Assembly (NCBI RefSeq): GCF_000175215.2
Contig: NC_014817.1
Span: 710,501-774,500 of the forward strand
DNA from: Asticcacaulis excentricus CB 48
Lineage (GTDB): Bacteria; Pseudomonadota; Alphaproteobacteria; Caulobacterales; Caulobacteraceae
Reading direction: 5' to 3'
DNA: 64,000 nucleotides
Shown here piece after piece: positions 55,648-63,663 of the stretch (its first letter is position 1; each line of letters starts with the position of its first letter). The notes under the pieces were generated by a model. The model searched no databases and had not been told where the DNA came from. It worked only from the letters and a program-made list of their open reading frames with translations. The translations under genes were made by a program, and so were the position numbers.

Positions 55648-57096
55648 ATGCGTATCCGTCATGGGTTTTGGTTCTCTGCGATTCTGGCTTTGACGGCGGG
55701 CTGTGCCTCAGCCGCTCCCTTTCCCGACACGCCGGTGACGACGCCCTTGTCGCTAGGCTATCACGCTAAGGCCTGCCCCGCCGCCTATAAGACCATCGTT
55801 ACAACCCGCACCATTGAGTGCGGCGACATGGTGGTTGAGGAAACGCGCGGCAGCGGCAATGGCCGTCGCATCAGCTTTCCCGTCGTCATTGCGCGCGCCG
55901 CCGCGCCTGACAAAAAACCCGATCCCCTGATCTATCTGCACGGCGGCCCCGGCGGCGATATTGTCGCGGCCGCCCCCTACATCGCCAAGGGTGATAAGAC
56001 CGCGCTCGACCGCGACCTGATCCTGTTCGATCATCGCGGCACCGGGCAATCGACCCCGTCGCTCGATTGCGGCGAAGCGCCCCTGTCCGACGCGGGTGTG
56101 ACCAGCGCGGCGGGCGTTGAGGTGTTGAAGGCGTGCGCTTTGCACTGGCGCGCCAATGGCGTGGACATGTCGCAATATCATTCCGCCGTCATCGCTCAGG
56201 ACATCCGCGACCTGCGTCAGGCGTTGCACATCACCACCTATAACCTGTTTGGCGGCTCCTACGGCACGCGCGTGGCCATGGCCGTCATGCAGCACGACCC
56301 GGAAGGCCTGCGCAGCGTTATCCTCTCTTCGACCTGGCCGCCGGAAGGCAATGCCACCGCCCCCCTGCCCGCTCTGGTGTCGCGTGAAGTGCGTCAGGTG
56401 CTGGCCTATTGCCGCGCCGATGCCACCTGCCGTCAGCGCTTCCCCGATCTGGAAGCGCGCTTCGATGCCCGTCTGAAACAGTGGCTGGACGCGCCGGTCA
56501 CCCATAACGGCCAGACCTACACGGCGGATGAGGTCGGGGCCTTCCTGCTCGATGAACTCTATAGCGATCACGGCGCGCGAAGCCTGCCCCTGACCATGGA
56601 TCGCCTTCTGAAGGGCGATTTTGCCGCGCTGGATGCCTTTAAAAAGGTGCAGGCGGGCTATACCGAAGGCCAGTTCTTCACCACCCTGTGCCGTGAGGAG
56701 TTTGCCTTCGAAGACCCGGTGGCACTTGAGGCCACCGACCGCAACGACCCGATCGCCCTGTCCGTCGCCCGCGACGCCCGGCGTTTCTTTGAGGTCTGCC
56801 CGGCCTTTGCCACAGGCCGCGCCGAGGCGGTGGAAAACCAGCCCCTGACCAGCGACATCCCGACCCTGATGCTGTCGGCGGATATCGACGCGGGCTGTCC
56901 GGCGGAACTGTCGGATGAGGCCGTCAAGCGGCTCAGCCATGGCCGCAACTATACCTTCGTCAACCGGATGCACACCATTCAGGGCAGCGCCTGCGCGCAG
57001 AAAATGATGGCGCAGTTTCTGCAAACCGCCGATCCCGACGTGGACACCGCGTGCATGAAAGACGACCGGCCCAAATTTCCGTTCATTTACGAGTGA
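55648..57096 (+). CDS. Lipoprotein alpha/beta hydrolase, tripeptidyl-aminopeptidase-like
   Basis: The 482-residue protein has a signal with lipobox LTAGC (Cys19), so it is probably a lipoprotein. The hydrolase fold shows the oxyanion loop YLHGGPGG, FDHRGTGQS, nucleophile Ser204 (FGGSYGTR), Asp412 (MLSADIDAG) and His442 (RMHTIQGSA). A C-terminal TAP-like domain fits S33 aminopeptidases that free N-terminal Pro or tripeptides. The start 55648 has AAGGGG 6 nt upstream within a hairpin; the longer frame to 55597 runs through the hairpin and was rejected. It interrupts the purQ-purL order; its link to purines is unclear. Confidence 0.88.
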   Translation: MRIRHGFWFSAILALTAGCASAAPFPDTPVTTPLSLGYHAKACPAAYKTIVTTRTIECGDMVVEETRGSGNGRRISFPVVIARAAAPDKKPDPLIYLHGGPGGDIVAAAPYIAKGDKTALDRDLILFDHRGTGQSTPSLDCGEAPLSDAGVTSAAGVEVLKACALHWRANGVDMSQYHSAVIAQDIRDLRQALHITTYNLFGGSYGTRVAMAVMQHDPEGLRSVILSSTWPPEGNATAPLPALVSREVRQVLAYCRADATCRQRFPDLEARFDARLKQWLDAPVTHNGQTYTADEVGAFLLDELYSDHGARSLPLTMDRLLKGDFAALDAFKKVQAGYTEGQFFTTLCREEFAFEDPVALEATDRNDPIALSVARDARRFFEVCPAFATGRAEAVENQPLTSDIPTLMLSADIDAGCPAELSDEAVKRLSHGRNYTFVNRMHTIQGSACAQKMMAQFLQTADPDVDTACMKDDRPKFPFIYE

Positions 57097-57147
57097 GTCC
57101 GGCAATAATAGCTGACAGGGCGCACTGAATCCGCTAAACGCGCGCCC

Positions 57148-59361
57148 ATGAGCACGACATCCTCCGCCCCCGCCCAAACCCAGAAATCCATGGCCGACTA
57201 CGCGTCGGAGTTCGGACTGAAGCCCGACGAATATCAGGTCATCCTCGACCGGTTGGGGCGAGAGCCCAACTATGTCGAGCTGGGTGTGTTTTCGGTCATG
57301 TGGTCGGAGCACTGCTCGTACAAATCCTCGCGGATGCACCTGCGCAAATTCCCGGTGACGGGTGAGCGCGTGATCTGCGGGCCGGGCGAAAACGCCGGGG
57401 TCATCGACATCGGTGACGGTCAGGCCTGTATCTTCAAGATGGAAAGCCACAACCACCCCTCCTACATCGAACCCTATCAGGGCGCGGCGACGGGTGTTGG
57501 TGGCATCATGCGCGACGTCTTCACCATGGGCGCGCGCCCGGTGGCTCTGCTCAACGCCCTGCGCTTCGGTGAACCGTCGCACCCCAAGACGAAACGCATC
57601 GTCGAAGGCGTCGTTGCGGGCATCGGCGGTTACGGCAACTGCGTCGGCGTGCCGACCGTGGCCGGCGAAACCAACTTCCACGCGGGCTATAATGGCAACT
57701 GCCTTGTCAACGCCATGTGCGTGGGCCTGGCCGATGCCGACAAGATCTTCTATTCCGCTGCGCCGGAACCCGGCCTGCCGGTCGTCTATTTCGGCTCCAA
57801 GACGGGCCGCGACGGCATCCACGGCGCGACCATGTCTTCGGCCGAATTCTCCGAGGACTCCGAAGAAAAGCGCCCGACGGTGCAGGTGGGCGACCCCTTC
57901 GCCGAAAAGCTGCTGATCGAAGCGACGCTGGAACTGATGGCGTCGGGAGCCGTCGCCGCCATTCAGGACATGGGGGCCGCGGGCCTCACCTCCTCTTCGG
58001 TCGAAATGGCCGGTAAGGGCGGCCTTGGCATCACGCTCGACCTCGACAAGGTGCCGCAGCGCGAAGAGAACATGTCGGCCTATGAGATGATGCTCTCTGA
58101 GTCTCAGGAGCGGATGCTGGCCATCCTCAAGCCGGGCCGTGAAAACGACGGCTACCGTATCTTCGAAAAGTGGGGCCTTGATGCCGCCGTCATCGGCGAA
58201 ACCAACACCTCCGGACATATCGTTCTGACGCACAAGGGCGAGGTCGTCTGCGACCTGCCGCTGGGCCCGCTGAGCGACGATGCACCGCTGTACGACCGCC
58301 CGTGGGTCGAGCCGGATATGGAAGCGCCGCTCGCCTCGGTGCCATCCGCCCCGGTTGGTGACGCCCTGCTGACCCTTCTGGCCTCGCCCGACATGGCCTC
58401 CAAGCGCTGGCTGTGGGAACAGTACGACCGTCACGTCATGGCCGACACATTGGCCGACTCGGCGACCGGTTCGGACGCCGGCATGGTCCGTGTTCACGGC
58501 ACCAAGAAGGCGCTGGCCATTACCTCGGACTGCACGCCGCGCTATGTGAAGGCCAACCCCTATGAAGGCGGCAAGCAGGCCGTCGCCGAAGCCTGGCGCA
58601 ATCTGACCGCCGTAGGGGCCGACCCCATTGCCATCACCGACAATCTGAACTTCGGCAATCCGGAGCGCCCCAAGATCATGGGACAGATCGTGCGCGCCAT
58701 CGACGGCATGGCCGAAGCCTGCCGTGAACTGAACTTCCCCGTCGTGTCAGGGAATGTGTCGCTCTATAACGAGACCAATGGCGTCGCGATCCCGCCGACC
58801 CCGACCGTGGGTGCGGTAGGCCTGTTGACCGACTACGATCAGCGCGTCGGTTTTCATACGCTGAAGGCCGGTCAGGTGCTGGTCCTCGTCGGCGAAACCG
58901 TCGGCGAACTGGGCTCGTCTCTGTATTTGCGCGAAGTGCACGGCATCGAAGCCGGTGCACCGCCGAAGGTCGATCTGAGCGTCGAAAAGCGCAATGGCGA
59001 CTTTGTGCGCGACCTGATCCGCTCCAAAACCGCCAGGGCCGTACACGACCTGTCGGATGGCGGCCTGCTGCCGGCGGCCTTCGATATGGCCTCGGCGTCG
59101 GGCGTCGGCATCGAGCTGAAAAACCCCACCGCTCTCGAAGACCACATCTTTGCCTTTGCCGAAGATCAGGCGCGTTACCTGATCGCGGTCGATGAAGCGT
59201 CGGCGCATCTGGTGCTGGCCAAGGCCGCCGAAGCGGGCGTCCCCGCCCTGACCATAGGTGTGGCGGGCGGCTCTGACCTCAGCCTGACCGGCGTCATGTC
59301 GCTGTCCTTGAGCGAACTGAAAACCGCCAATGAGCGCTGGCTGCCGGAATTTATGGGGTAA
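57148..59361 (+). CDS. purL: Phosphoribosylformylglycinamidine synthase subunit PurL (short type)
   Basis: The 737-residue ATP-dependent subunit makes FGAM from FGAR. It is the short PurL class that needs PurS and PurQ, both present upstream. Hallmarks are FSVMWSEHCSYKSSR near residue 50, the KMESHNHPSYIEPYQGAATGVGGI stretch, GARPVALLNALRFG, the second-half TSDCTPRYVKANPYEGGKQAV and SGNVSLYNETNG. Two AIRS-like domain pairs are in order. It starts 51 bp after the hydrolase gene; a separate promoter was not identified. Confidence 0.97.
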   Translation: MSTTSSAPAQTQKSMADYASEFGLKPDEYQVILDRLGREPNYVELGVFSVMWSEHCSYKSSRMHLRKFPVTGERVICGPGENAGVIDIGDGQACIFKMESHNHPSYIEPYQGAATGVGGIMRDVFTMGARPVALLNALRFGEPSHPKTKRIVEGVVAGIGGYGNCVGVPTVAGETNFHAGYNGNCLVNAMCVGLADADKIFYSAAPEPGLPVVYFGSKTGRDGIHGATMSSAEFSEDSEEKRPTVQVGDPFAEKLLIEATLELMASGAVAAIQDMGAAGLTSSSVEMAGKGGLGITLDLDKVPQREENMSAYEMMLSESQERMLAILKPGRENDGYRIFEKWGLDAAVIGETNTSGHIVLTHKGEVVCDLPLGPLSDDAPLYDRPWVEPDMEAPLASVPSAPVGDALLTLLASPDMASKRWLWEQYDRHVMADTLADSATGSDAGMVRVHGTKKALAITSDCTPRYVKANPYEGGKQAVAEAWRNLTAVGADPIAITDNLNFGNPERPKIMGQIVRAIDGMAEACRELNFPVVSGNVSLYNETNGVAIPPTPTVGAVGLLTDYDQRVGFHTLKAGQVLVLVGETVGELGSSLYLREVHGIEAGAPPKVDLSVEKRNGDFVRDLIRSKTARAVHDLSDGGLLPAAFDMASASGVGIELKNPTALEDHIFAFAEDQARYLIAVDEASAHLVLAKAAEAGVPALTIGVAGGSDLSLTGVMSLSLSELKTANERWLPEFMG

Positions 59362-59397
59362 ACACAGCCCCTCCCTTGGTGTCAGGGGAGAGACTTC

Positions 59398-60165
59398 TTA
59401 AAACGTCACCTGATTTTGTCCCGGACGGACCCGCTCCGGGCGGCGTTCGGTAAAGCGCTTTTCGGCCTCGGCAAGCTGTGCCCTGGTCATCAACGACGTC
59501 AATCGTTGCAGATCAGCCGATACCGGTGCCGGGCTTTGCTGCCAGGTGCGCGCCTCATGCGCCAGCGCATGATAGACATAGGCCTCGGTCAGGTCTTTAG
59601 CCACGCCCTCACCCGTTTCCAGCCGCCGCGCCCATTCGGTCTGCGCTTCGGGCAAGCCGGCTTCGGCGGCCTTACGGATCAGGTCGATACCGCGCGCACA
59701 GTTGGCCTCGACACCCCGCCCCTCGCACAGCATCTGCCCCGTCAGCAACAGCCCCTGCGGATAGTCCTTGAAGGCCGAGCGCTGCACCCAGACAAAGGCT
59801 TCTTTCTCGTCCTTTGCGATGCCTTCGCCGCTGAGGTAGTGGCGACCTAACTGATACTGCGCCTCAGCATGGCTCTGGGCCGCCGCCTTTTTGTACCATT
59901 CCACAGCCTTGGCCGGGTCCTTCTCGACCTGAAAGCCGTTATCATAGGCCTGCGCCACATAGACCTGCGACTTGAGGACGCCGATTTCGGCATAGGCCAG
60001 CTCGTAATCAAAGGCGGTTTTGTAGATTTTGACGCCGCGCCAGCGTTCATTTTCCTGCCACATCCACAGCCCGGCAATGATCAGCGGCACCACAAAGGCC
60101 AGTACCTGCACCACACGTACCCACGGCTTGGGCTTGGGGTTGCGGATATCCGTCAGATTGGTCAT
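59398..60165 (-). CDS. Sel1-repeat protein with one membrane anchor
   Basis: The 255-residue protein has one N-terminal membrane segment (about 16-34; VRVVQVLAFVVPLIIAGLWMW). Sel1-like repeats follow (about 75-205), such as DPAKAVEWYKKAAAQSHAEAQYQLGRHYLSGEGIAKDEKEA and AQTEWARRLETGEGVAKDLTEAYVY. The repeats form a solenoid for protein contacts, presumably in the periplasm. The start 60165 (MTNLTDI) is preferred over a GTG at 60219, but the ribosome site is weak in both cases. It is convergent with purL and divergent from bolA. Partner unknown. Confidence 0.85.
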   Translation of the reverse strand: MTNLTDIRNPKPKPWVRVVQVLAFVVPLIIAGLWMWQENERWRGVKIYKTAFDYELAYAEIGVLKSQVYVAQAYDNGFQVEKDPAKAVEWYKKAAAQSHAEAQYQLGRHYLSGEGIAKDEKEAFVWVQRSAFKDYPQGLLLTGQMLCEGRGVEANCARGIDLIRKAAEAGLPEAQTEWARRLETGEGVAKDLTEAYVYHALAHEARTWQQSPAPVSADLQRLTSLMTRAQLAEAEKRFTERRPERVRPGQNQVTF

Positions 60166-60290
60166 GCGGCGGTCCGTAAATAAGGTAAAGCCATGCCCGC
60201 AGAGGCGGACGATTGCCACTTGTTAACCCATTTTGTGATAGTTCCAAGTCTATTGTGTTTGTTAATCGAGTCGTTCTCAAGGCCCTCCCC

Positions 60291-60521
60291 ATGCCCATTG
60301 CGCAATCCGATCTCGAAGCCCGCCTGAAAGCCGCCTTCCCGGACGCCGAGATTGTCGTCGAAGATCTGGCCGGGGACGGCGATCACTACAAAGCCTATAT
60401 CACCGACGCCGGTTTCGCCGGGATGCCGCGCGTGCGCCAGCATCAGAAGGTCTATGCGGCCCTGTCCGATCTGATGAGCGGGCCGTTGCACGCGCTGGCC
60501 CTCGAAACCCGCATCCCCTGA
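60291..60521 (+). CDS. BolA family protein
   Basis: The 76-residue protein has the BolA core: DLEARLKAAFPDAEIVVEDLAGDGDHYKAYITDAGFAGMPRVRQHQKVYAALSDLM, with His57 in RVRQHQKVY as the conserved iron-ligand candidate. BolA proteins pair with CGFS monothiol glutaredoxins and share a [2Fe-2S] cluster in iron-sulfur trafficking. The short IbaG/BolA2-like size suggests the non-morphogene branch. The start 60291 has AAGG 8 nt upstream. The CGFS glutaredoxin gene lies about 1 kb downstream, after the aldo/keto-reductase-like gene. Confidence 0.93.
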   Translation: MPIAQSDLEARLKAAFPDAEIVVEDLAGDGDHYKAYITDAGFAGMPRVRQHQKVYAALSDLMSGPLHALALETRIP

Positions 60522-60535
60522 AGGCAGGCCCGCCG

Positions 60536-61462
60536 ATGCGCTATCGCCCCTTCGGACGTTCCGGTCAGGCCCTTTCCGCCCTGGGCCTTAATGTCTCATG
60601 GGCGAAGCTGGGTCGCAGCCGTCACGCGGTGGCCCGGCTGCTCAATACAGCGCTGGAAAACGGCATCAATACGTTTCACCTGACCTCGGCCCATCCGGAG
60701 CTGCTGACCACAGCGGCCGATACGCTGGCGATTGTGGACCGTCGCGTTCTGTTCATCTCCCTGAGCGCCGAAGAAGAGGGCAGTAGCGATCCCGCCGATG
60801 AATACCGGCTTGAGCCCCTGCGTGAGCGCCTGCGCGGCGTCATTAAATCGTCGGGTCTGCAATGGATCGATCTGCTCGTCTTCCATGCCAATGGTTTTGA
60901 CCGGATACCCGACCGTAGCTGGACCTTTATCAACGCCCTGCGCGAAGCCGGGATGCTGAAATTTACCGGGGCAACCGCCAATGATGACCTGATCAAGGTC
61001 GCCGTCGATGACGGACGTTTCAACATTCTGAAGACCGTTTTCGACATCGACACCTCGTGGAACAAGCGCCACCTGCTCGACTACGCGCTGGCGCAGGGTA
61101 TGGCCGTGTTCGGACACGACTTTTTCCCGGCGCAGTATCGCAAACCGGAGGCCGTGGTGCCCAAGTCCGGTTGGCTGGGGCTATTTGGTGGCAAAGCCGC
61201 CGATCCGCTGGCCGGGCGCGGCACCTACGCCTTCCTGCATCAGACACCCGACTGGACCGCCGAAGAACTGTGCCTGTCCTACGCCCTGACCCAGCCCAAT
61301 CTTTCGACCCTGTTCGCCACAGCGGATGATCCCGAACATCTGGAAGCGCTGGCGGCGGTCGTTGAACGCGCCATGCCGACCTCGGTGCCGGCGCAGATCG
61401 AGATGGCCCGCTTTTCGGCTCAGGCCGATACCTTGGCGAACGCGCGCAAGAAACAGGCCTGA
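60536..61462 (+). CDS. Aldo/keto-reductase-like protein without the catalytic tetrad
   Basis: The 308-residue protein has the fold and layout of aldo/keto reductases (MRYRPFGRSGQALSALGLN, GINTFHL, LQWIDLLVFHANG, TGATANDD). The classic Asp-Tyr-Lys-His set is mostly lost. The Asp position holds His48 (GINTFHLTSAHP), no Tyr is found in that segment, and the Lys position (VLFISLS) is about Ser77. His117 (VFHA) is kept. It may be a non-reductase or a strongly changed enzyme. It lies 14 bp after bolA and 67 bp before the CGFS glutaredoxin, all rightward. Confidence 0.75.
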   Translation: MRYRPFGRSGQALSALGLNVSWAKLGRSRHAVARLLNTALENGINTFHLTSAHPELLTTAADTLAIVDRRVLFISLSAEEEGSSDPADEYRLEPLRERLRGVIKSSGLQWIDLLVFHANGFDRIPDRSWTFINALREAGMLKFTGATANDDLIKVAVDDGRFNILKTVFDIDTSWNKRHLLDYALAQGMAVFGHDFFPAQYRKPEAVVPKSGWLGLFGGKAADPLAGRGTYAFLHQTPDWTAEELCLSYALTQPNLSTLFATADDPEHLEALAAVVERAMPTSVPAQIEMARFSAQADTLANARKKQA

Positions 61463-61529
61463 TCCACTGGATTTTATGGCGCTCTGTGCCTATATCCGTC
61501 CCATAAATCCTTTTTCCGGAGTGCCAGCC

Positions 61530-61871
61530 GTGAGCGCCGATCTCAATACCGAAGTGCATCAGTTCATTGATGGCACCATCAAGAACAACCCCGTCGTCCT
61601 GTTCATGAAGGGCACGCCGGATCAGCCGCGCTGTGGCTTCTCTTCGCTGGTGGTGCAGGTACTGGACCATCTGGGCGTTGAGTTCGCCGGCGTCGATGTG
61701 TTGCAGGACAATGATCTGCGCGAAGGCATCAAGGCCTATTCCGACTGGCCGACCATCCCGCAACTCTATGTCAAGGAAGAGTTCATCGGCGGCGCCGACA
61801 TCGTGCGCGAGCTGTTCCAGAACGGCGAACTTGAGACGCTTCTGGCCGAAAAAGGCGTGCTGGAGGCCTGA
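61530..61871 (+). CDS. grxD: Monothiol CGFS glutaredoxin (Grx4/GrxD type)
   Basis: The 113-residue protein has the CGFS active site (TPDQPRCGFSSLVVQ) and the glutathione-binding parts WPTIPQLYV and GGADIV. CGFS glutaredoxins carry a [2Fe-2S] cluster with glutathione, often shared with BolA. The start is GTG 61530 with a GGAG site 8 nt upstream; the longer frame to 61326 overlaps the previous gene and was rejected. It is in line with bolA and the reductase-like gene and is followed by an intrinsic terminator. Confidence 0.93.
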   Translation: MSADLNTEVHQFIDGTIKNNPVVLFMKGTPDQPRCGFSSLVVQVLDHLGVEFAGVDVLQDNDLREGIKAYSDWPTIPQLYVKEEFIGGADIVRELFQNGELETLLAEKGVLEA

Positions 61872-61901
61872 TTTTCGCCGTCTCTTTCATACGCCTGACA
61901 C

Positions 61902-61933
61902 ACGCCCTACCCAATTTGGGTCAGGGCGTTTTT
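61902..61933 (+). terminator. Intrinsic terminator after grxD
   Basis: ACGCCCTACCC (61902-61912) pairs, with one bulge, with GGGTCAGGGCGT (61918-61929), then TTTTT follows. It lies 30 bp after the grxD stop. Confidence 0.85.
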
Positions 61934-61999
61934 GTTGACTTGTCAGCGCGCGGGCAGCGGGTGTTTTAAGACCGGTTTTGCCACGCAGGGGGGATTAGG

Positions 62000-63604
62000 A
62001 TGCGAAAGACAGCGATTATTGGCCTGAGTCTCTGCCTGAGCCTCGGCCTGTCTCTTATGGCCAGCCTGTCGCATGCCGCTGACAAATGGATTGTCGCGCA
62101 GAGCCCGAATTTCACCGTCTATTCCAACGTCAACGCCAAGGCCACCGAGGCCTATGTGCGCAATCTGGAAAAGTTTCGCTACATTATCGGGGCCTTTTAT
62201 GGCCTTTCCGGCCCCGATGCCGAGCCGCAGCCGCGGATGAGGATGTATTTTCTGTCCAGCCGCTCTGACCTGAAACAGGTCTGGCCCAGGATGGACTCCG
62301 ATGTCGCCGGTTTCGTGCGTATCTGTGCCGCAGGTATTACCGGGTTTTCGACCTATGAAGGCGATACTATCGCTTCGGCCTCAAAGGTTCAGAACCTCGC
62401 TGAAAACACCAGCCAGCATTTTTTCTTCCATGAATATACGCACATATTCATGTTTCAGAATTCTCAGATCTTCTATCCGCGCTGGTTTGTCGAAGGGTTC
62501 GCCGAATATTACGGCACGACGAAGATTCTGAATGATGAGGCGGTGGTCGGCATGGCCCTGTCGTGGCGTATACGAGAACTGAACTCACCCGGCGCCCTAT
62601 CCTATGAAGAGATACTCCGCGATGCACCCTCCACGCGGCGGCCACGCACGAACTTCTATGCCCAGTCGTGGCTGCTGACCCACTGGATCCTGAGTGACCC
62701 GGCACGGCGTGAGGCCTTCCGCCACTATCTTGAGCGCCGCAGCAAGGGGGAGGACGCGGTGGTCGCTTTTGAAGCGGTTTTCGGTGTGCCGGTCAAATCG
62801 CTGTCGTCGGTCCGGTGGAGCTATATGAATTCGCTGAAGGCGACGGTTTATCGCATCCGGGATATGCCGGACCCAAAAATCAGTTTGTCGCCCATGCCGG
62901 TCAGTGCCGACAAGCTGGCGCTGTGGGATGCCGCGTCTATGACCTGCATACCCCGCGACTACAGGACAGCGTTGCTGGAGAAAGTCCAGAAGGAGGCCGC
63001 CAGATATCCGGACGATGCCTATGCGCAGGGCGTGCTGGCGCGCGCCGAAATCCAGCACGGCGATGAACAAAAGGGGCTTGCCTACTATCAGACCTACACA
63101 GCGGCCCACCCCGATGACGCCGAAGGCTTCTACCGTCTGGGTCAGACCTGGTATCTGATGAGCGTTCACAAGCTTTTTCAACCGGGGGAAACCTTCGACT
63201 CTCAGATGCGCAAGGCGCGCGAGGCGTTTCGTAAGGCCTATGCTCTTGACCCGATGAACGCCTCCAATCTCAACTATCTGGCGCGCGCGGCGAAGACGGG
63301 GCCGGACTATCCGGACGACAACACGGTGAATGCCGCCTATCAGGCCCATATTCTGGCCCCGGCGGTGCGCGACTACGCCCTTTTTGCGGCGCAGTTGCTG
63401 ATCAGGCGCGACCGCTTAGGCGAAGCAGCGGATGTGTTGCGTCCGCTGGCCAATGACCCACATGGCAGCGCGGCGGCCAAACGGCTGAGTGGCATTGTCG
63501 CGGCGATTGATGCCGGGAAATCAAAGGCTGAGGTTCTGGACATGCTGAAGGCCCCTGCCGCGAAGCCCAACGCAACCGACGATGATGAAGACGGCAACAA
63601 ATAA
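62000..63604 (+). CDS. Exported zinc metallopeptidase-like protein with C-terminal helical repeats
   Basis: The 534-residue protein has a signal peptide (MRKTAIIGLSLCLSLGLSLM..., cleaved SHA/A). A gluzincin-like zinc site has His144-Glu145 and His148 (FHEYTH) and Glu165 (WFVEGFAEYYG) as third ligand. This resembles DUF1570-type peptidases. The front domain (ADKWIVAQSPNFTVYSNVNAKA) is common in such proteins. From about 330 onward TPR-like helices follow (DAYAQGVLARAEIQHGDEQKG, EAFRKAYALDPMNASNLNYLA), ending in an acidic tail. It probably acts in the periplasm or cell surface on an unknown substrate. Confidence 0.8.
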   Translation: MRKTAIIGLSLCLSLGLSLMASLSHAADKWIVAQSPNFTVYSNVNAKATEAYVRNLEKFRYIIGAFYGLSGPDAEPQPRMRMYFLSSRSDLKQVWPRMDSDVAGFVRICAAGITGFSTYEGDTIASASKVQNLAENTSQHFFFHEYTHIFMFQNSQIFYPRWFVEGFAEYYGTTKILNDEAVVGMALSWRIRELNSPGALSYEEILRDAPSTRRPRTNFYAQSWLLTHWILSDPARREAFRHYLERRSKGEDAVVAFEAVFGVPVKSLSSVRWSYMNSLKATVYRIRDMPDPKISLSPMPVSADKLALWDAASMTCIPRDYRTALLEKVQKEAARYPDDAYAQGVLARAEIQHGDEQKGLAYYQTYTAAHPDDAEGFYRLGQTWYLMSVHKLFQPGETFDSQMRKAREAFRKAYALDPMNASNLNYLARAAKTGPDYPDDNTVNAAYQAHILAPAVRDYALFAAQLLIRRDRLGEAADVLRPLANDPHGSAAAKRLSGIVAAIDAGKSKAEVLDMLKAPAAKPNATDDDEDGNK

Positions 63605-63638
63605 AAAAACCCCGGAAGGCGAACCTTCCGGGGTTTTT
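63605..63638. terminator. Bidirectional intrinsic terminator between the metallopeptidase and rpsD
   Basis: A 15-bp stem (63605-63619 with 63624-63638) has a 4-nt loop and A/T tracts on both sides. It serves both the rightward metallopeptidase gene and the leftward rpsD. Confidence 0.93.
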
Positions 63639-63663
63639 GTTTTCACCGTCGCGGATTCGAGTA

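Noticed and set aside
55753..58497. A 914-codon open frame on the minus strand
   Set aside because: It lies antisense to the hydrolase gene and purL, both clear proteins. Its translation is Arg/Gly/His rich with no family motif, typical of the reverse frame of high-GC genes.
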